From JBFWUW01 sp050247075 (GTDB lineage Bacteria; Planctomycetota; Planctomycetia; Pirellulales; JBFWUW01), in the NCBI GenBank assembly GCA_050247075.1, contig JBFWUW010000038.1:1-64000 (forward strand): 64,000 nt of DNA, read 5' to 3'. How positions within the stretch are numbered: the first letter of the stretch is position 1; every line of letters starts with the position of its first letter. The notes beneath the pieces are model-generated. The model was not told the origin of the DNA. It did no database searches and saw only the letters and a list, made by a program, of their open reading frames with translations. A program made the translations under genes and the position numbers. Shown here one piece after another: positions 44,581-53,260 of this stretch.

Positions 44581-45021
44581 CTATTTTCCGTCAATTGCAA
44601 AGGCCAATTTGCCGTAACGGCCCCGCTGCCCGGCCACGGCCGCAAGTCCGCGGCGATTGACCCCCCTAAGCAGAGCAAAGCGAATCCGCCAAAGTTCGCG
44701 CGTTGCATCCCCAAAATCAGACGGGGCAATCACTTGCGCCACTATCGCGGACGCCGGCCGCCGCCAGATGGGCCAGCGGGCGAGAAGTTGTCGCCAGGCC
44801 GCCAGCCCTCTCGCCAACAGTCTCGTCACACAAATCTCATCGGCCACCTGGGGAAGTCCACCCCACGAGGCCGCCTCACGGGCCGTTGAAGTAACGTCAC
44901 CGGCAATCAGCCTGCCAGGCCCAAGCAAACCAGCCCAGATCAGAGCGAAGCGGCCCACCCACACAGCGCCGCCCAGGGCCGGGTGAATTGACCGAAGAAA
45001 GCCCCGGAAGGGCCGAAACAT
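44581..45021 (-). CDS. hypothetical small protein, uncertain
   Basis: A 146-residue frame with a good Shine-Dalgarno (AAGGA, 6 nt before ATG 45021) and a possible N-terminal membrane segment (about 17-40, GGAVWVGRFALIWAGLLG). The rest is arginine/alanine-rich and matches no family I know. The opposite strand is also open for most of the length, which lowers confidence. It lies between EF-G and the LRR gene, all on the minus strand. Confidence 0.35.
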   Translation of the reverse strand: MFRPFRGFLRSIHPALGGAVWVGRFALIWAGLLGPGRLIAGDVTSTAREAASWGGLPQVADEICVTRLLARGLAAWRQLLARWPIWRRPASAIVAQVIAPSDFGDATRELWRIRFALLRGVNRRGLAAVAGQRGRYGKLAFAIDGK

Positions 45022-45058
45022 GGGTGTCCTTGATTGCCCTGATTGCCGCCGAGCCCAT

Positions 45059-45865
45059 CTATTTCTTGTATAGCTTCGGTTGCGTTTTCAAGAACCCCCA
45101 TTGCAGCTTTGGCAGGGCAACGAGTTGGTCATAGCAGGACTTCACTTCGCGAGATGACGGCAGCGACAGCGATTCGAGTTTTCGCAGCTTGAGAATCGGC
45201 TGATAGTCCTTGGACCGCAGTCGGTAGGTCAGAAGTTTGAGATGCCGCAGTTGCGTCATCTTCTCAAGAAACTTGAGAGACTCGATTCGGATGTATTGTG
45301 GTCCCAAGCCATCTCCCTCGATTGTCAGGCTTTGCAGCTTCCGAAGCTGGCTGAGGGGGGAATAGTCAGAGACCTTTTGAAAATTCTCGATCGAAAGACC
45401 AACTAGCCGAGGAAGGTCCGTAAGCGGGGCGATACTTTTCACTCCGGCACCGGTGCCGATCCACAATAATTCGAGCTTTCGCAGGTTGGCGATTGGTGAT
45501 AGATCCTGGTAGGCACCCCACTTGATATCAAGCCGTTTCAAATTGACCTGGCAGCCGACGGCATCCACGACTTCCTGGGACAATCGCGTACCAAACGCAA
45601 GCTGTGTGAATTGACGCGGGTGCCCTTCAAGGAACTTACACCATTCCGCAACAATGCGTTTCCTGTCGGTCGCCGAAGCGTACCCTCTTTCCGCCAACTG
45701 AGTGCAATTGATGCTAAGCCGTGCCTGGCCGCGAAATTCCTCCACGGTGGTGACGTCGTCGATATCGTCCCAATCGTCCTTGAAGTAGTAATCGAACCCG
45801 TACTCGATTTGTCGCTGAGTGAGCGGGCATGTAATCCTCCAAATAGTCGCACGACGGGCAGCCAA
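45059..45865 (-). CDS. leucine-rich repeat protein, start region possibly frameshifted
   Basis: About 268 residues from TTG 45865. From residue ~105 it is a series of about seven irregular leucine-rich repeats (LKRLDIKWGAYQDLSPIANL, LRKLELLWIG, LPRLVGLSIENF, LRKLQSLTIEGDG, LRHLKLLTYRL, LRKLESLSL), a protein-binding solenoid. The N-terminal 100 residues are acidic with no signal. The likely true start is ATG 45830, with GGAGG 5 nt upstream, but it is one base out of frame: the sequence has ATGCCCGCTC where ATGCCGCTC would give MPLTQRQIEYGFDYYF. Either a real frameshift or a base-call error in the CCC run. Otherwise TTG 45865 with AAGG may start it. Confidence 0.75.
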   Translation of the reverse strand: MAARRATIWRITCPLTQRQIEYGFDYYFKDDWDDIDDVTTVEEFRGQARLSINCTQLAERGYASATDRKRIVAEWCKFLEGHPRQFTQLAFGTRLSQEVVDAVGCQVNLKRLDIKWGAYQDLSPIANLRKLELLWIGTGAGVKSIAPLTDLPRLVGLSIENFQKVSDYSPLSQLRKLQSLTIEGDGLGPQYIRIESLKFLEKMTQLRHLKLLTYRLRSKDYQPILKLRKLESLSLPSSREVKSCYDQLVALPKLQWGFLKTQPKLYKK

Positions 45866-46221
45866 GGGCCAACCTTAGTTTGAGCGTGGGGCCGTTGCGC
45901 CTGGGTTGAGGCCCTAAAATATTGCTGAAACGTATTTTACGAAATCGGCCTCTTGAGCTCCATTGCCACGGAGACCAGGACCGTCGAGAGCGGGCGGCTG
46001 CTCGCTCGGCCCAAGTCCACAAGCGGGCCCTGATGGATGTGCGGAAGGCTCTCAACGGCACGCGGGCGACGAGCAAGCCCGCCATCGCCGGCCACCCGCC
46101 TCATTTTCAGCCGCTGCCGGTGGATACGTCCGCCGCCGCGGGCCGGCCTGGTGTGGGTCGCGCAAGGAATAGGCTCCGCCAGGGCCACTCGCACCTTGGC
46201 GCATGCCTGATAAATGGCGGG

Positions 46222-46375
46222 CGTAGGGTGGGACTAGCGGAAATTGACTGGCCAATTGCGCCCGGCAGACTCGCGATGTCCCACCATCATTGGCGAGAGA
46301 GTTGCAATCGGTGGGACATCGCGGGCGAACCGGTCTCAGATGGTTGGGCCAAATTCCGCTTGTCCCACCCTACGG
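46222..46375. repeat. 155-bp nested palindromic element
   Basis: The outer arms are CGTAGGGTGGGACTAGCGGA and TCCGCTTGTCCCACCCTACG, pairing over about 24 bp with two mismatches. The inner arms are CTCGCGATGTCCCACC (46270-46285) and GGTGGGACATCGCGGG (46310-46325). No frame. It looks like a MITE or a structured RNA hairpin. Confidence 0.85.
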
Positions 46376-46765
46376 TCTCGGACTTTGGCGCATGCCAAAA
46401 TATACATGGAAATATATATTTTAATAGTTTACAAACAACGTCTCTCTGGTACAATCGTCAGCGTCCGGCTTTGCGCGCGGACGTGGCCTTTGCACGTCCA
46501 ACGGGCGTGAAGCCCCTAAACCGCCCAGGCATCGTCGTCCGCCGCGTGCTCGAAGAGCATGGCCGTGGCGGGCGGCCGATCGGGCGAGTCCTTGATGACG
46601 GCTACCGTTGCCGGCTGGTTGGCCCAATGGGGTGCGGCGTCTCTTTCGCCGTTCCCTCCGCCGACCGGTACGCGTCACGGGGCCTATTCATATTTTTTGA
46701 AACGCGGTCCTCACGCGGGGCGCTACCGCTCCGCGCCGCCAAAATTCACGCTTTTTGCAGGCGAA

Positions 46766-46807
46766 CCTGTACCACAACCCCCCAATACACGGCAATTTTG
46801 GAACAGG
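46766..46807. repeat. 42-bp direct repeat with inverted ends, copy 1
   Basis: CCTGTACCACAACCCCCCAA, then ACGGCAATTTTGGAACAGG. It is identical to 46955-46996 at 40 of 42 positions. The ends CCTGT(T)CCA and TGGAACAGG are inverted repeats. Confidence 0.85.
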
Positions 46808-46954
46808 TAAGGCCGATTGCCCCCCCGTAGCGGCACGGCTCCCGCCTTGCCGCTGGCGGTGAACCGGAACGCCCCACGCCTGGCGGCCGTGACCAAAAAG
46901 GTCCGCGTTCCCGCCAATCCAGCCAATAGAGTAGAAGCTTTGCGGCTACGTTTG

Positions 46955-46996
46955 CCTGTTCCACAACCCCCCAAAACACGGCAATTTTGGAACAGG
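46955..46996. repeat. 42-bp direct repeat with inverted ends, copy 2
   Basis: CCTGTTCCACAACCCCCCAA, then ACGGCAATTTTGGAACAGG. In this copy the 9-bp ends CCTGTTCCA/TGGAACAGG pair perfectly. Confidence 0.85.
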
Positions 46997-47302
46997 AAGC
47001 GTTCAAACCTGCTGCCGCGAATTCCAAGGCGACGACTTCACCCTGGACGTTCCAACCCCAACGCCCGCCCCCCTCTCCCGGTACTCCGGGAGAGGGGCCG
47101 GGGGGTGAGGGCAGCACCGCCATCGACGCCCCATGCCCATCAACCCCGCGCAAGTCAGAGCATCCACCCGCGCATCAAGCAGGCAAAGCAGGAGCTTTGC
47201 GGTTGCGTTTACTTGCCCGTAACGTTTCGTTCAGAATTGCGCTTACCTGATAGGCGTGAGGGTCTTGTTTATCCCCTTGGCCGATCAAAAAGCGAGCTCG
47301 CC

Positions 47303-47551
47303 ATGTTCATGAAATCGAAGTCTTGGATGCTGTTGGCCGCCATTGGCCAAGGCGTACTCTTCTCGCTGGCCCTGACCGGGGCCGTAAGAATTTCCTACTG
47401 GTTGCTGGGGAAAACCTTGTCGGAAAGCGCCGCCGGCAATCTGCTCCTGGCCAGCAGCCTGTTGACCGGCGGGCTGTGCGCATTCCTTTATCTGCGCTAC
47501 CGTAAAGCAGCGGTCGTGGCCGCTGGGGAGGAGAACGGGCACAAAGGCTAA
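47303..47551 (+). CDS. small two-helix membrane protein
   Basis: An 82-residue protein with two hydrophobic helices, about 9-30 (MLLAAIGQGVLFSLALTGAV) and 44-64 (NLLLASSLLTGGLCAFLYL), and a basic-to-acidic tail. The frame is open for another 160 codons upstream, but that part is translated repeat DNA. ATG 47303 and ATG 47309 are both possible starts; no strong ribosome-binding site is seen. Function unknown. The 167-bp element begins directly after its stop. Confidence 0.6.
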   Translation: MFMKSKSWMLLAAIGQGVLFSLALTGAVRISYWLLGKTLSESAAGNLLLASSLLTGGLCAFLYLRYRKAAVVAAGEENGHKG

Positions 47552-47552
47552 G

Positions 47553-47719
47553 GATGCGACATGAAATAACTTCCTCATGCGAACTCCCTCTCCCTTTGGG
47601 AGAGGGCCGGGGTGAGGGCCGGCTGATGGCGTCCGTTTCGCCATATCCCCCTCTCCCCAACCCTCTCCCGGAGTACCGGGAGAGGGATCCAAACGGGGAA
47701 GTTATTTCGTACCGAATCC
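47553..47719. repeat. 167-bp inverted-end element, copy 2
   Basis: Nearly identical to 16537-16703: GAAATAACTTCCTCATGCGA at the left, GTTATTTCGTACCGAATCC at the right, and the same two inner hairpins. It starts 2 bp after a stop codon. The remaining 200 bp up to the next gene hold nothing I recognise. Confidence 0.9.
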
Positions 47720-47926
47720 TAAGGAGATTCCGACGGAATAACGGCACGTTTCAGCGGAGTTGATGATCCAAACGGGTGCCTTAGGGCGGCGTCCATCGGC
47801 TTTTCTGGTTGGAATGCAACTCCGCTGGGCCTTCCCGTTGGTCAGACCCAGCCACCCTGCACCCCAGCCAGCCGCGGAAGCCAGCACGACCGTTACCGAT
47901 TTCGTTTGTCAAAACTCATCCGGCTG

Positions 47927-49144
47927 TCACGGCGATTGTGCCCGAAACACCGGCGCGGACGTGCGGAACGGCTGACCGGCGGCGTAGCGGTCGAGGCGGC
48001 TTTGCAGGGCGGGCTGTTCCTCTTCCGGCGTCATATCGAGGGCCTTCTGTTGCACCTTTTGGGCTTCCTCATACTGGCCGGCATTGGCCAGCGCCGCGGC
48101 CAGGGCGTCGAGATAGCGGTAATGGTCGGTGCCAAATTCCTTGTTGGCGTAACGGGCATACGACAGGGCCGATTCGGCATTGCGATACCGTTCCTCTGGG
48201 CAAGTGGCCATCAGCCAGGCCCAACTGAGATAGGTTTGCGAGGCCCGCGGATCGATCTCCAGCGCCTTTTTGAAGTCGAAGGTAGCCCGGCCATATTGGC
48301 CCGTTTCGGCCAGCAGATCGCCGCGGTTGACGTAATAGCTGGCATTGTTGGCATCCAGCGAGATGGCCATGTTGTAGTCGTTCAGGGCTTCGCCTTGCCG
48401 GCCCAGGCGAAAGCGGGCGAAGCCGCGGGCGGCATAGGCCGAGGCACTTTGGGGATTCACCCGCAAGGCGGCGTCGTAATCGGGAATGGCCTGGGCCACC
48501 TGGCCGCGGGCGAACTTGACTTCGCCCCGGTTGAACAAAGCCTTGAAGTTGCCGGGCTGCGACTGAATCACCTGGTTCAGATCGGCCTGGGCTTCTTCCA
48601 GCTTGCCGGCTTGCGCCAGGCTGATGGCCCGGTTGTAGCGCGGCCGCCACGCAGTAGGGTCAAGCCGCAAGGCGGCCTCAAAGTCGGCCAGGGCCGCCGC
48701 CGGATCGGACGCATCCAGCAGTTGCCCGCGACGGTTGTGGGCCCAACTGGCTGTATCGCGGAAATACTTCTGCTGAACCTTGCTCGCTTGGGCATCATCG
48801 GCCTGTTGGCACAGGTCCAGGATCGCCGAGAAATCCTCGGGCGACTCGGCTTTGGCGGTGGACTGGCTGATCTGCTGCAACAACGACTCGATGGAGGGGC
48901 GCTCGGCCGGTTGGGCCTTTGGCTCCTCCGTCGCGTCGCCGGTAGCATCTTCGGATGGCTCTGGCGATTCGTCGGCCGGCACTTCCTTGGCCGCCGCCGG
49001 CGTTTCCTCGGCGGGGTTATCCTCGGCCCGCAACGCGGCCAACGGCGAATGCCCGGCCAGCAGCAACAGCGCGGCAAGTGCCGCCAGCGTCGGGCCGTGG
49101 AATTGAGAGAAGAAGCCAATGTGCCGGTTTCGTGGAGTTCGCAT
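47927..49144 (-). CDS. secreted tetratricopeptide-repeat protein
   Basis: A 405-residue protein. A signal peptide (h-region about 19-35, LAALAALLLLAGHSPLAALR) is followed by an acidic Pro/Glu linker (42-85) and at least six TPRs from residue ~145: AALADFEAALRLDPTAWRPR, AQADLNQVIQSQPGNFKALF, AIPDYDAALRVNPQSASAY, ALNDYNMAISLDANNASYY, ATFDFKKALEIDPRASQTY and a final degenerate pair. It should be an extracytoplasmic scaffold. GAGGAG 7 nt before ATG 49144 fixes the start. Fumarase C ends 60 bp upstream on the same strand, so they may share a transcript. Confidence 0.9.
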   Translation of the reverse strand: MRTPRNRHIGFFSQFHGPTLAALAALLLLAGHSPLAALRAEDNPAEETPAAAKEVPADESPEPSEDATGDATEEPKAQPAERPSIESLLQQISQSTAKAESPEDFSAILDLCQQADDAQASKVQQKYFRDTASWAHNRRGQLLDASDPAAALADFEAALRLDPTAWRPRYNRAISLAQAGKLEEAQADLNQVIQSQPGNFKALFNRGEVKFARGQVAQAIPDYDAALRVNPQSASAYAARGFARFRLGRQGEALNDYNMAISLDANNASYYVNRGDLLAETGQYGRATFDFKKALEIDPRASQTYLSWAWLMATCPEERYRNAESALSYARYANKEFGTDHYRYLDALAAALANAGQYEEAQKVQQKALDMTPEEEQPALQSRLDRYAAGQPFRTSAPVFRAQSP

Positions 49145-49204
49145 GGTTTTCTCCTCGCAAGGATGTCGTGGATCCGCCAGAAAAGTTTGCGCCAGTTACG
49201 CCCC

Positions 49205-50632
49205 TTAGTCTGCTTGAGGCTCGGTCATGCGCCAAGGATCGAGGGCCTGTTTTAACGTTTCAGCCGGCAAGAGCCCCTTTTCCTCGCACAATTCGCGAAT
49301 GGTCTTGCCCGACTTGAAAGCGTCCTTGGCCAGTTCCGACGCCTTCATGTAACCGACATGCGGGTTGAGGCTGGTGACCATCGACAGGCTTTTTTCCACG
49401 CTGGCCTCGCAGTTGATCTCGTTGGCCTGCATTTCCTCGGCGCAGAAATCGACGAAGGCATTCGACACGTTGGCCAGCAGCACGATGCTCTCCAGCGTGG
49501 TCTGCCCCATCACCGGCATCATGATGTTCAACTGGAACTGCCCGCCAGCGGCACCGCAAATGGTGATCGTTTGGTCGTTGCCCATCACGCGGGCCGCCAC
49601 TTGCATCATGCTTTCGCACATCACCGGGTTGACCTTGCCCGGCATGATGGAGCTGCCCGGCTGGCGGTCGGGCAGCATGATCTCGTAAAAACCGCACCGT
49701 GGACCCGACCCCAGCCAGCGGATATTGTTAGAGACATTGAACAACGTCGAGGCGATCGCCTTCAACTGGCCGTGGCTTTCCACCAGCCCGTCGCGCTGGG
49801 CGTTGCCTTCAAAATGGTTCACCGCCTCGATAAACGGAATGCCGGTCTCGTCGGCCAGGGCCTGGGCCACGCGGCGGCCAAACTCCGGGTGGGTGTTGAT
49901 GCCGGTCCCCACCGCCGTACCGCCGGCCGGCAGTTCCAGCACGGCATCGCGGGCACGGGCGGCCCGTTCGATCGACATCCGCAACTGCCGGGCAAACCCG
50001 CCAAACTCTTGCCCCAAGCGCAAGGGGGTGGCATCGGCCAGGTGCGTGCGGCCAATCTTGATGATCTTGTCCCAGGCTTGGGCCTTGTCCTCCAAGACCT
50101 TGGCGAACTTGTCCAACGCTGGAATCAATTGGTTTTGGATCGAGCGGGCCACCGCCACATGGATGGCCGTGGGGAACATGTCGTTGGTGCTTTGCCCCAT
50201 GTTGACGTGGTCGTTGGGATTGATCGGCTTGTCGGCGGCCAGACGGTCGCCCCCCGCCAGCTCAATGGCCCGGTTGCTGATGACCTCGTTGACGTTCATG
50301 TTGCTCGACGTACCCGACCCAGTCTGGAAGACATCGATGGGAAACTGGTCGTCGTGCTTTCCGTCGTACACCTCTCGGCAGGCGGCCAGCAGGCACTCGA
50401 TCTGCTTGGCATTCAGCGGGTTCTTGCCGGTGCCGGCCAGTTTGTTCAGATCACGGTTGGCCACGCCCGCCGCGAACTTGCACAGCCCCATGGCGTGGAT
50501 CAGCGGCTTGGGAAGGGGCCAGCCCGACACGGGAAAGTTCTCCACGGCCCGCTGCGTTTGAGCGCCGTAATACGCCTTGGCGGGGACGCGAACCTCGCCC
50601 ATCGAATCCTTCTCGATACGAATATCGGACAT
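49205..50632 (-). CDS. fumC: fumarate hydratase class II
   Basis: A 475-residue class II fumarase, interconverting fumarate and malate in the citric acid cycle. Signature GSSIMPGKVNPVMCE contains the catalytic-serine loop; TGSGTSSNMNVNEVISNRA, VNMGQSTNDMFPTAIH and HLADATPLRLGQEFGG are the other three conserved blocks of the fumarase/aspartase family, including the catalytic histidine in GRTHLADA. Length is standard. It is an iron-free, oxygen-stable cytoplasmic tetramer in known members. The start ATG follows GGAAGCA, a usable ribosome-binding site. A tRNA-Val gene lies divergently upstream. Confidence 0.96.
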   Translation of the reverse strand: MSDIRIEKDSMGEVRVPAKAYYGAQTQRAVENFPVSGWPLPKPLIHAMGLCKFAAGVANRDLNKLAGTGKNPLNAKQIECLLAACREVYDGKHDDQFPIDVFQTGSGTSSNMNVNEVISNRAIELAGGDRLAADKPINPNDHVNMGQSTNDMFPTAIHVAVARSIQNQLIPALDKFAKVLEDKAQAWDKIIKIGRTHLADATPLRLGQEFGGFARQLRMSIERAARARDAVLELPAGGTAVGTGINTHPEFGRRVAQALADETGIPFIEAVNHFEGNAQRDGLVESHGQLKAIASTLFNVSNNIRWLGSGPRCGFYEIMLPDRQPGSSIMPGKVNPVMCESMMQVAARVMGNDQTITICGAAGGQFQLNIMMPVMGQTTLESIVLLANVSNAFVDFCAEEMQANEINCEASVEKSLSMVTSLNPHVGYMKASELAKDAFKSGKTIRELCEEKGLLPAETLKQALDPWRMTEPQAD

Positions 50633-50864
50633 TGATTGCTTCCTGGTTGAAACATCGAAAGAAAGCCGCCCCCGCCGCGACGAAGGGCGGGCGGAGCCGC
50701 CATGATACTCCCTGGGGAACGGGCTTCAAGTTGGGCGGAATGGCAACGGCTGGCAACCTCCCGTCGGGCCAGACGCGTGCGGCCGTCGCACCTCCGATGC
50801 ATTCGACCGCTTCACCCCACCGGTTTGACACACGGCCAAACCGCTCGCTACGATAGCGGCACAC

Positions 50865-50938
<74 letters not shown>

Positions 50939-51366
50939 GTTTTAAGTCCTTACATATTAACAGTTTACGGAAAGCAGTTTTGGTCCGGTATCCCGAGTGA
51001 TGGTGTGGTCCACTATCTGGTCCGTTATTCTGTGACGCCGGTTGTAATTACAAGCCCGTCCGAGCACCGGTAAATAGCCCGGCTCAACCCCGCCCACAGC
51101 CCCTAGCAGGCCCGCAGAAGGCTTCGCTCTCAGGTGGCGACTAACCACGTCCCTCGACGGCCGCCTGCTCCTCCTGGCCTCCGTCGCGAAGCGTGTCTTT
51201 GTCATGCATCCGACGACCTGAACCGACCGTCTTGTCACATCGCATCTAGGCCGCGTTACGACCTTTATTCTAGGTGAGCTTGCCATCGATTTCGACCTGG
51301 CCCGTCGAATCGCAAGGGGCACCTGTCCCGCACGAACTGCGGAGCCTGGTGTCAGGCAACCGGACA
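50939..51366. other. intergenic region after tRNA-Val
   Basis: The 428 bp downstream of the tRNA hold no convincing gene and no integrase. A second copy of the tRNA 3' end was not seen in the rest of the window. The base composition drops in GC from here on. Confidence 0.55.
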
Positions 51367-51834
51367 TCAGATCCGCTCACCGACGAGGACCGGCATGCGA
51401 CTGTTCCTGGTCATCACCTGGTAGTAGTGCGAGGCCGGTTCAGTCAGCAGATAGACCACCGGATTCTTTGCCTCGTCCCTCACGAGAATCCCGCGAACGC
51501 CTTCCTTGATGCGATACCACACGCCTCTGTCCCACCCAAAGCTGGCTGGGATGTCCACAGGTTCGGGCCGCACGTTCAACCATATACCGGCCTGGATGGT
51601 TTCCTGGGCCACAACTCTCGCTCTAGGCAGCTTAGATCCTCGTTTCGGTCGGCCCCACGAAACGACATTTAGTTCGTCGCCGACCCAGACTGGTAGCAGC
51701 GGACGAACATCCCGATAGAGAAAACGAATCTCTCGGTCGGCCTCATCGCTGCGGACGATGACCCGATCGTGCAAGGCGTGCCGGTCGATCAACGCTTGCG
51801 GCAGTGATCGCCATGAAAGTGAGATCCCGTCCAT
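51367..51834 (-). CDS. divergent SRAP-like protein lacking the catalytic cysteine
   Basis: 155 residues. The order of elements matches the SRAP (YedK/HMCES) fold: LLPVWVGDELNVVSWGRP (like PVV...WGLIP), PRARVVAQETIQAG (like NARSETVA), GWDRGVWYRI (like the GFYEW strand), VVYLLTEPASHYYQVMTRNS (like TIITTxAN...IH) and a terminal RMPVLVGERI, close to the family's RMPVIL. The MCGR start with the abasic-site-linking Cys2 is absent. It begins 9 bp after the Y-family polymerase stop, so it is in one operon with it. A partner of translesion synthesis is likely by position; the SRAP link is my reading and needs a profile search. Confidence 0.65.
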   Translation of the reverse strand: MDGISLSWRSLPQALIDRHALHDRVIVRSDEADREIRFLYRDVRPLLPVWVGDELNVVSWGRPKRGSKLPRARVVAQETIQAGIWLNVRPEPVDIPASFGWDRGVWYRIKEGVRGILVRDEAKNPVVYLLTEPASHYYQVMTRNSRMPVLVGERI

Positions 51835-51843
51835 CGTTCTGCC

Positions 51844-53076
51844 TTAAAAGCAAATCTTGCCTCGCACATCGCAGATATCGAAGTCATTGGCTTCGTCGGT
51901 GTAGATGTCGGCCAACGGCAGAGTCTCACCGCTCCGCACCACAAACCGGCCCAGCCGATAGTTAATGGACCGCTTGACCTCAGCCACACGTTCGGCCTCT
52001 GGCGACTCCAGATTCGGGAACAAGCTCAACTGCACTCGGTTGCGGTCGCTCAGGTGTTCCGCCAAGAGATGCATGCCCGTGATTCGCTTCTGCGGGTGTA
52101 AGGCTTCCACGAGCAGAGACTTCGTTGCCGTGCTGATGTCCCGAAAGGATGCGGTCGGCTGCAAGAACAATGCACTGCCGCACCAGCCACCCCCTTCCTT
52201 GAACTCCACGGCGAAGCTCAGGCGTTTCGTCACGACTTGATGAAAGTCCAGTTCTTCGATCAGTCGCTCCGTGTTCCGCACGACCCAGCCTGTGAGACGT
52301 TCTAGGTCGGTGGTGGCTTCTCCCAGGCTGCCGCCACGGCCGATGCATTTATGCTGGGGGCGATTCGTGAGGATCGGTTGAATGAGCGTGCCGTGCAACT
52401 CCCACCACATCCCTTCGCCTTTGATCGTCAGCAGTTTCCGTATCCGATGCCGGTCGGCCTGCATGAAGTCCCAGCAAGTGCGAACGCCAAGTGCCTCTAA
52501 CTTGACGCGGCTCCGCTCGCCGATGCCTGAGATTTCTTCCACGGGATGCGTACGCAGAAAATCTTGAATCTCAAGCTCGTCCAACAGCACTCGGCAGCCG
52601 AAGGGCTTGGCCGTGTCCGAGACCAGTTTGGCGAGCGTCTTGTTCCATGAGATTCCCATGCTGGCGGGAATGCCGATTTCCTGGAGAACTCGCTGCTGTA
52701 AGGCCAAGGCAGCTTCTTCTAGCGATCGAGAAAAAACGCTGGGAAGTTCCCGAGCATCGAAGAACATCTCGTCGATCGAGTAATACTCGACAGCCGGGCT
52801 GACCGTACGAAGAAGTTCGAGGAGTTGCCTAGACAGAACCTCGTACCAGCGAAAATCCCGTTTCAGGAACACGCCATCCGGACAACGTTCGACAGCTTCC
52901 CAAATAGGCATCCCCGTTTTGACGCCGAGTGCCTTGGCCTCGTAGCTCTTGGCGATGACGCATGCCCCCTGGTTCCCCAATACGCCGGACGGAACATGTC
53001 GCAAGGCAAAGTCACGCACTCGCTCGCAAGAGACGTAGAAGCAGTCGGCATCCAGATGAGCAACCAGAGGTCTCAT
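51844..53076 (-). CDS. Y-family DNA polymerase (UmuC/DinB type)
   Basis: A 410-residue translesion polymerase. Catalytic site: D9 and D11 in AHLDADCFYVSCERV, and S100-E103 in YYSIDEMFF. Thumb: PVEEISGIGERSRVKLEALG, a helix-hairpin-helix. Little-finger region 240-350 includes LHPQKRITGMHLLAEHL. A clear sliding-clamp motif QLSLFPN follows at about residue 356. The domain order is UmuC-like (VIAKSYEAKALGVKTGMP in the fingers), yet no umuD is near. It should copy damaged DNA. The downstream gene, a SRAP-like protein, is coupled 9 bp on. I see no recognisable LexA box upstream. Confidence 0.92.
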   Translation of the reverse strand: MRPLVAHLDADCFYVSCERVRDFALRHVPSGVLGNQGACVIAKSYEAKALGVKTGMPIWEAVERCPDGVFLKRDFRWYEVLSRQLLELLRTVSPAVEYYSIDEMFFDARELPSVFSRSLEEAALALQQRVLQEIGIPASMGISWNKTLAKLVSDTAKPFGCRVLLDELEIQDFLRTHPVEEISGIGERSRVKLEALGVRTCWDFMQADRHRIRKLLTIKGEGMWWELHGTLIQPILTNRPQHKCIGRGGSLGEATTDLERLTGWVVRNTERLIEELDFHQVVTKRLSFAVEFKEGGGWCGSALFLQPTASFRDISTATKSLLVEALHPQKRITGMHLLAEHLSDRNRVQLSLFPNLESPEAERVAEVKRSINYRLGRFVVRSGETLPLADIYTDEANDFDICDVRGKICF

Positions 53077-53260
53077 GGTTGCGAAGGATACCTATACGGA
53101 CGTTCATATGCAAGGCCGAGCGGATTTTAGATTGGTTTTGAGCAGATTCGTCCCTATCAATCCCTTCTTAGATCTAGGTGCCACGATACGAGCATCCTGG
53201 TTAGGACATGAACTTGCACCAACCAGGCGGCAGATCGACGTCAGGCAGACGCATCGCCGA

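Larger units (their letters stand above)
45866..47302. other. gene-poor, repeat-rich region
   Basis: This 1.4-kb stretch has no convincing gene. It holds a 155-bp nested palindrome (46222-46375), an AT-rich patch (46400-46445), and two copies of a 42-bp repeat (46766-46807 and 46955-46996). A related AGCTTTGCGG...CGTTT segment recurs at 46936 and 47190. Long frames across it consist of translated repeats. Confidence 0.7.

Noticed and set aside
46740..47230. CRISPR array
   Set aside because: Only two full repeat copies, far apart and with inverted ends, and no cas genes; the spacing does not fit.
46817..47551. 244-residue protein
   Set aside because: Only the last 82 residues look like a protein; the rest is translated repeat DNA.
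49358..50635. 425-residue frame opposite fumarase C
   Set aside because: Antisense shadow of fumC; histidine/arginine-rich, with no coherent domain.
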